Assembly (NCBI GenBank): GCA_945613045.1
Contig: CALZAG010000113.1
Coordinates: forward strand, 1-5,084
Source: an uncultured Clostridia bacterium
GTDB lineage: Bacteria; Bacillota; Clostridia; Oscillospirales; Oscillospiraceae
DNA: 5,084 nt
Reading direction: 5' to 3'
Both the position numbers and the translations under genes were made by a program. This document shows, piece by piece, positions 5,066-5,084 of the stretch (position 1 is the stretch's first letter; the number at the start of each line of letters is the position of its first letter). The notes beneath the pieces were generated by a model that made no database searches, had not been told where the DNA came from, and was given only the letters and a program-made list of their open reading frames with translations.

Positions 5066-5084
5066 TTATTCCTTATCGTCGAGC
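5066..5084 (-). CDS. Possible 3' end of a gene beyond the right edge (partial)
   Basis: On the minus strand one frame reads LDDKE followed by TAA (5068-5066), 11 bases before the terminator hairpin. The position fits the end of a gene terminated there. Two other frames also stop nearby (a TAA in each), so the frame is a guess from spacing and acidic/lysine-ending composition. The product cannot be identified. Confidence 0.35.

Overview
The window is G+C-rich, with strong AGGAGG-type ribosome binding sites, genes packed into tight operons, and an intergenic palindrome of the GTAGGGGCGAGC type. I have seen such palindromes scattered through genomes of gut Clostridia (Oscillospiraceae and relatives). 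I infer a G+C-rich clostridial Firmicute chromosome. No marker gene confirms this.

Layout from left to right. (1) Two minus-strand paralogous CNNM/CorC-type proteins (DUF21 membrane domain, CBS pair, CorC_HlyC domain) at 1292-2569 and 24-1292. They overlap by one base and are transcribed from a good predicted promoter at 2608-2636. A possible third gene starts at base 21 and runs off the left edge. (2) A compact divergent promoter region, 2570-2702, with the two -35 boxes only 10 bp apart and a palindrome between them. (3) A plus-strand chloramphenicol-acetyltransferase-fold enzyme, 2703-3338. (4) A 189-bp convergent intergenic region, 3339-3527, with a REP-like palindrome and a stem-loop. 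(5) Two minus-strand paralogous MgtC/SapB membrane proteins at 4234-4962 and 3528-4223, separated by 10 bp and translationally linked. (6) A rho-independent terminator at 5028-5054, which probably ends a gene lying beyond the right edge; its last codons may be visible.

Both operons encode duplicated members of families tied to magnesium: CNNM/CorC proteins as Mg2+ transporters, and MgtC as a low-Mg2+ or acid-stress factor. The likeliest reading is a small chromosomal cation-homeostasis or envelope-stress neighbourhood interrupted by a CAT-like acetyltransferase. I see no mobile element, CRISPR array, RNA gene or clearly new system. The points most worth checking are the paired-paralog architecture, with divergent ion-site motifs in one CNNM copy; a 42-bp identical block shared by the two mgtC-like genes; and the symmetric divergent promoter.
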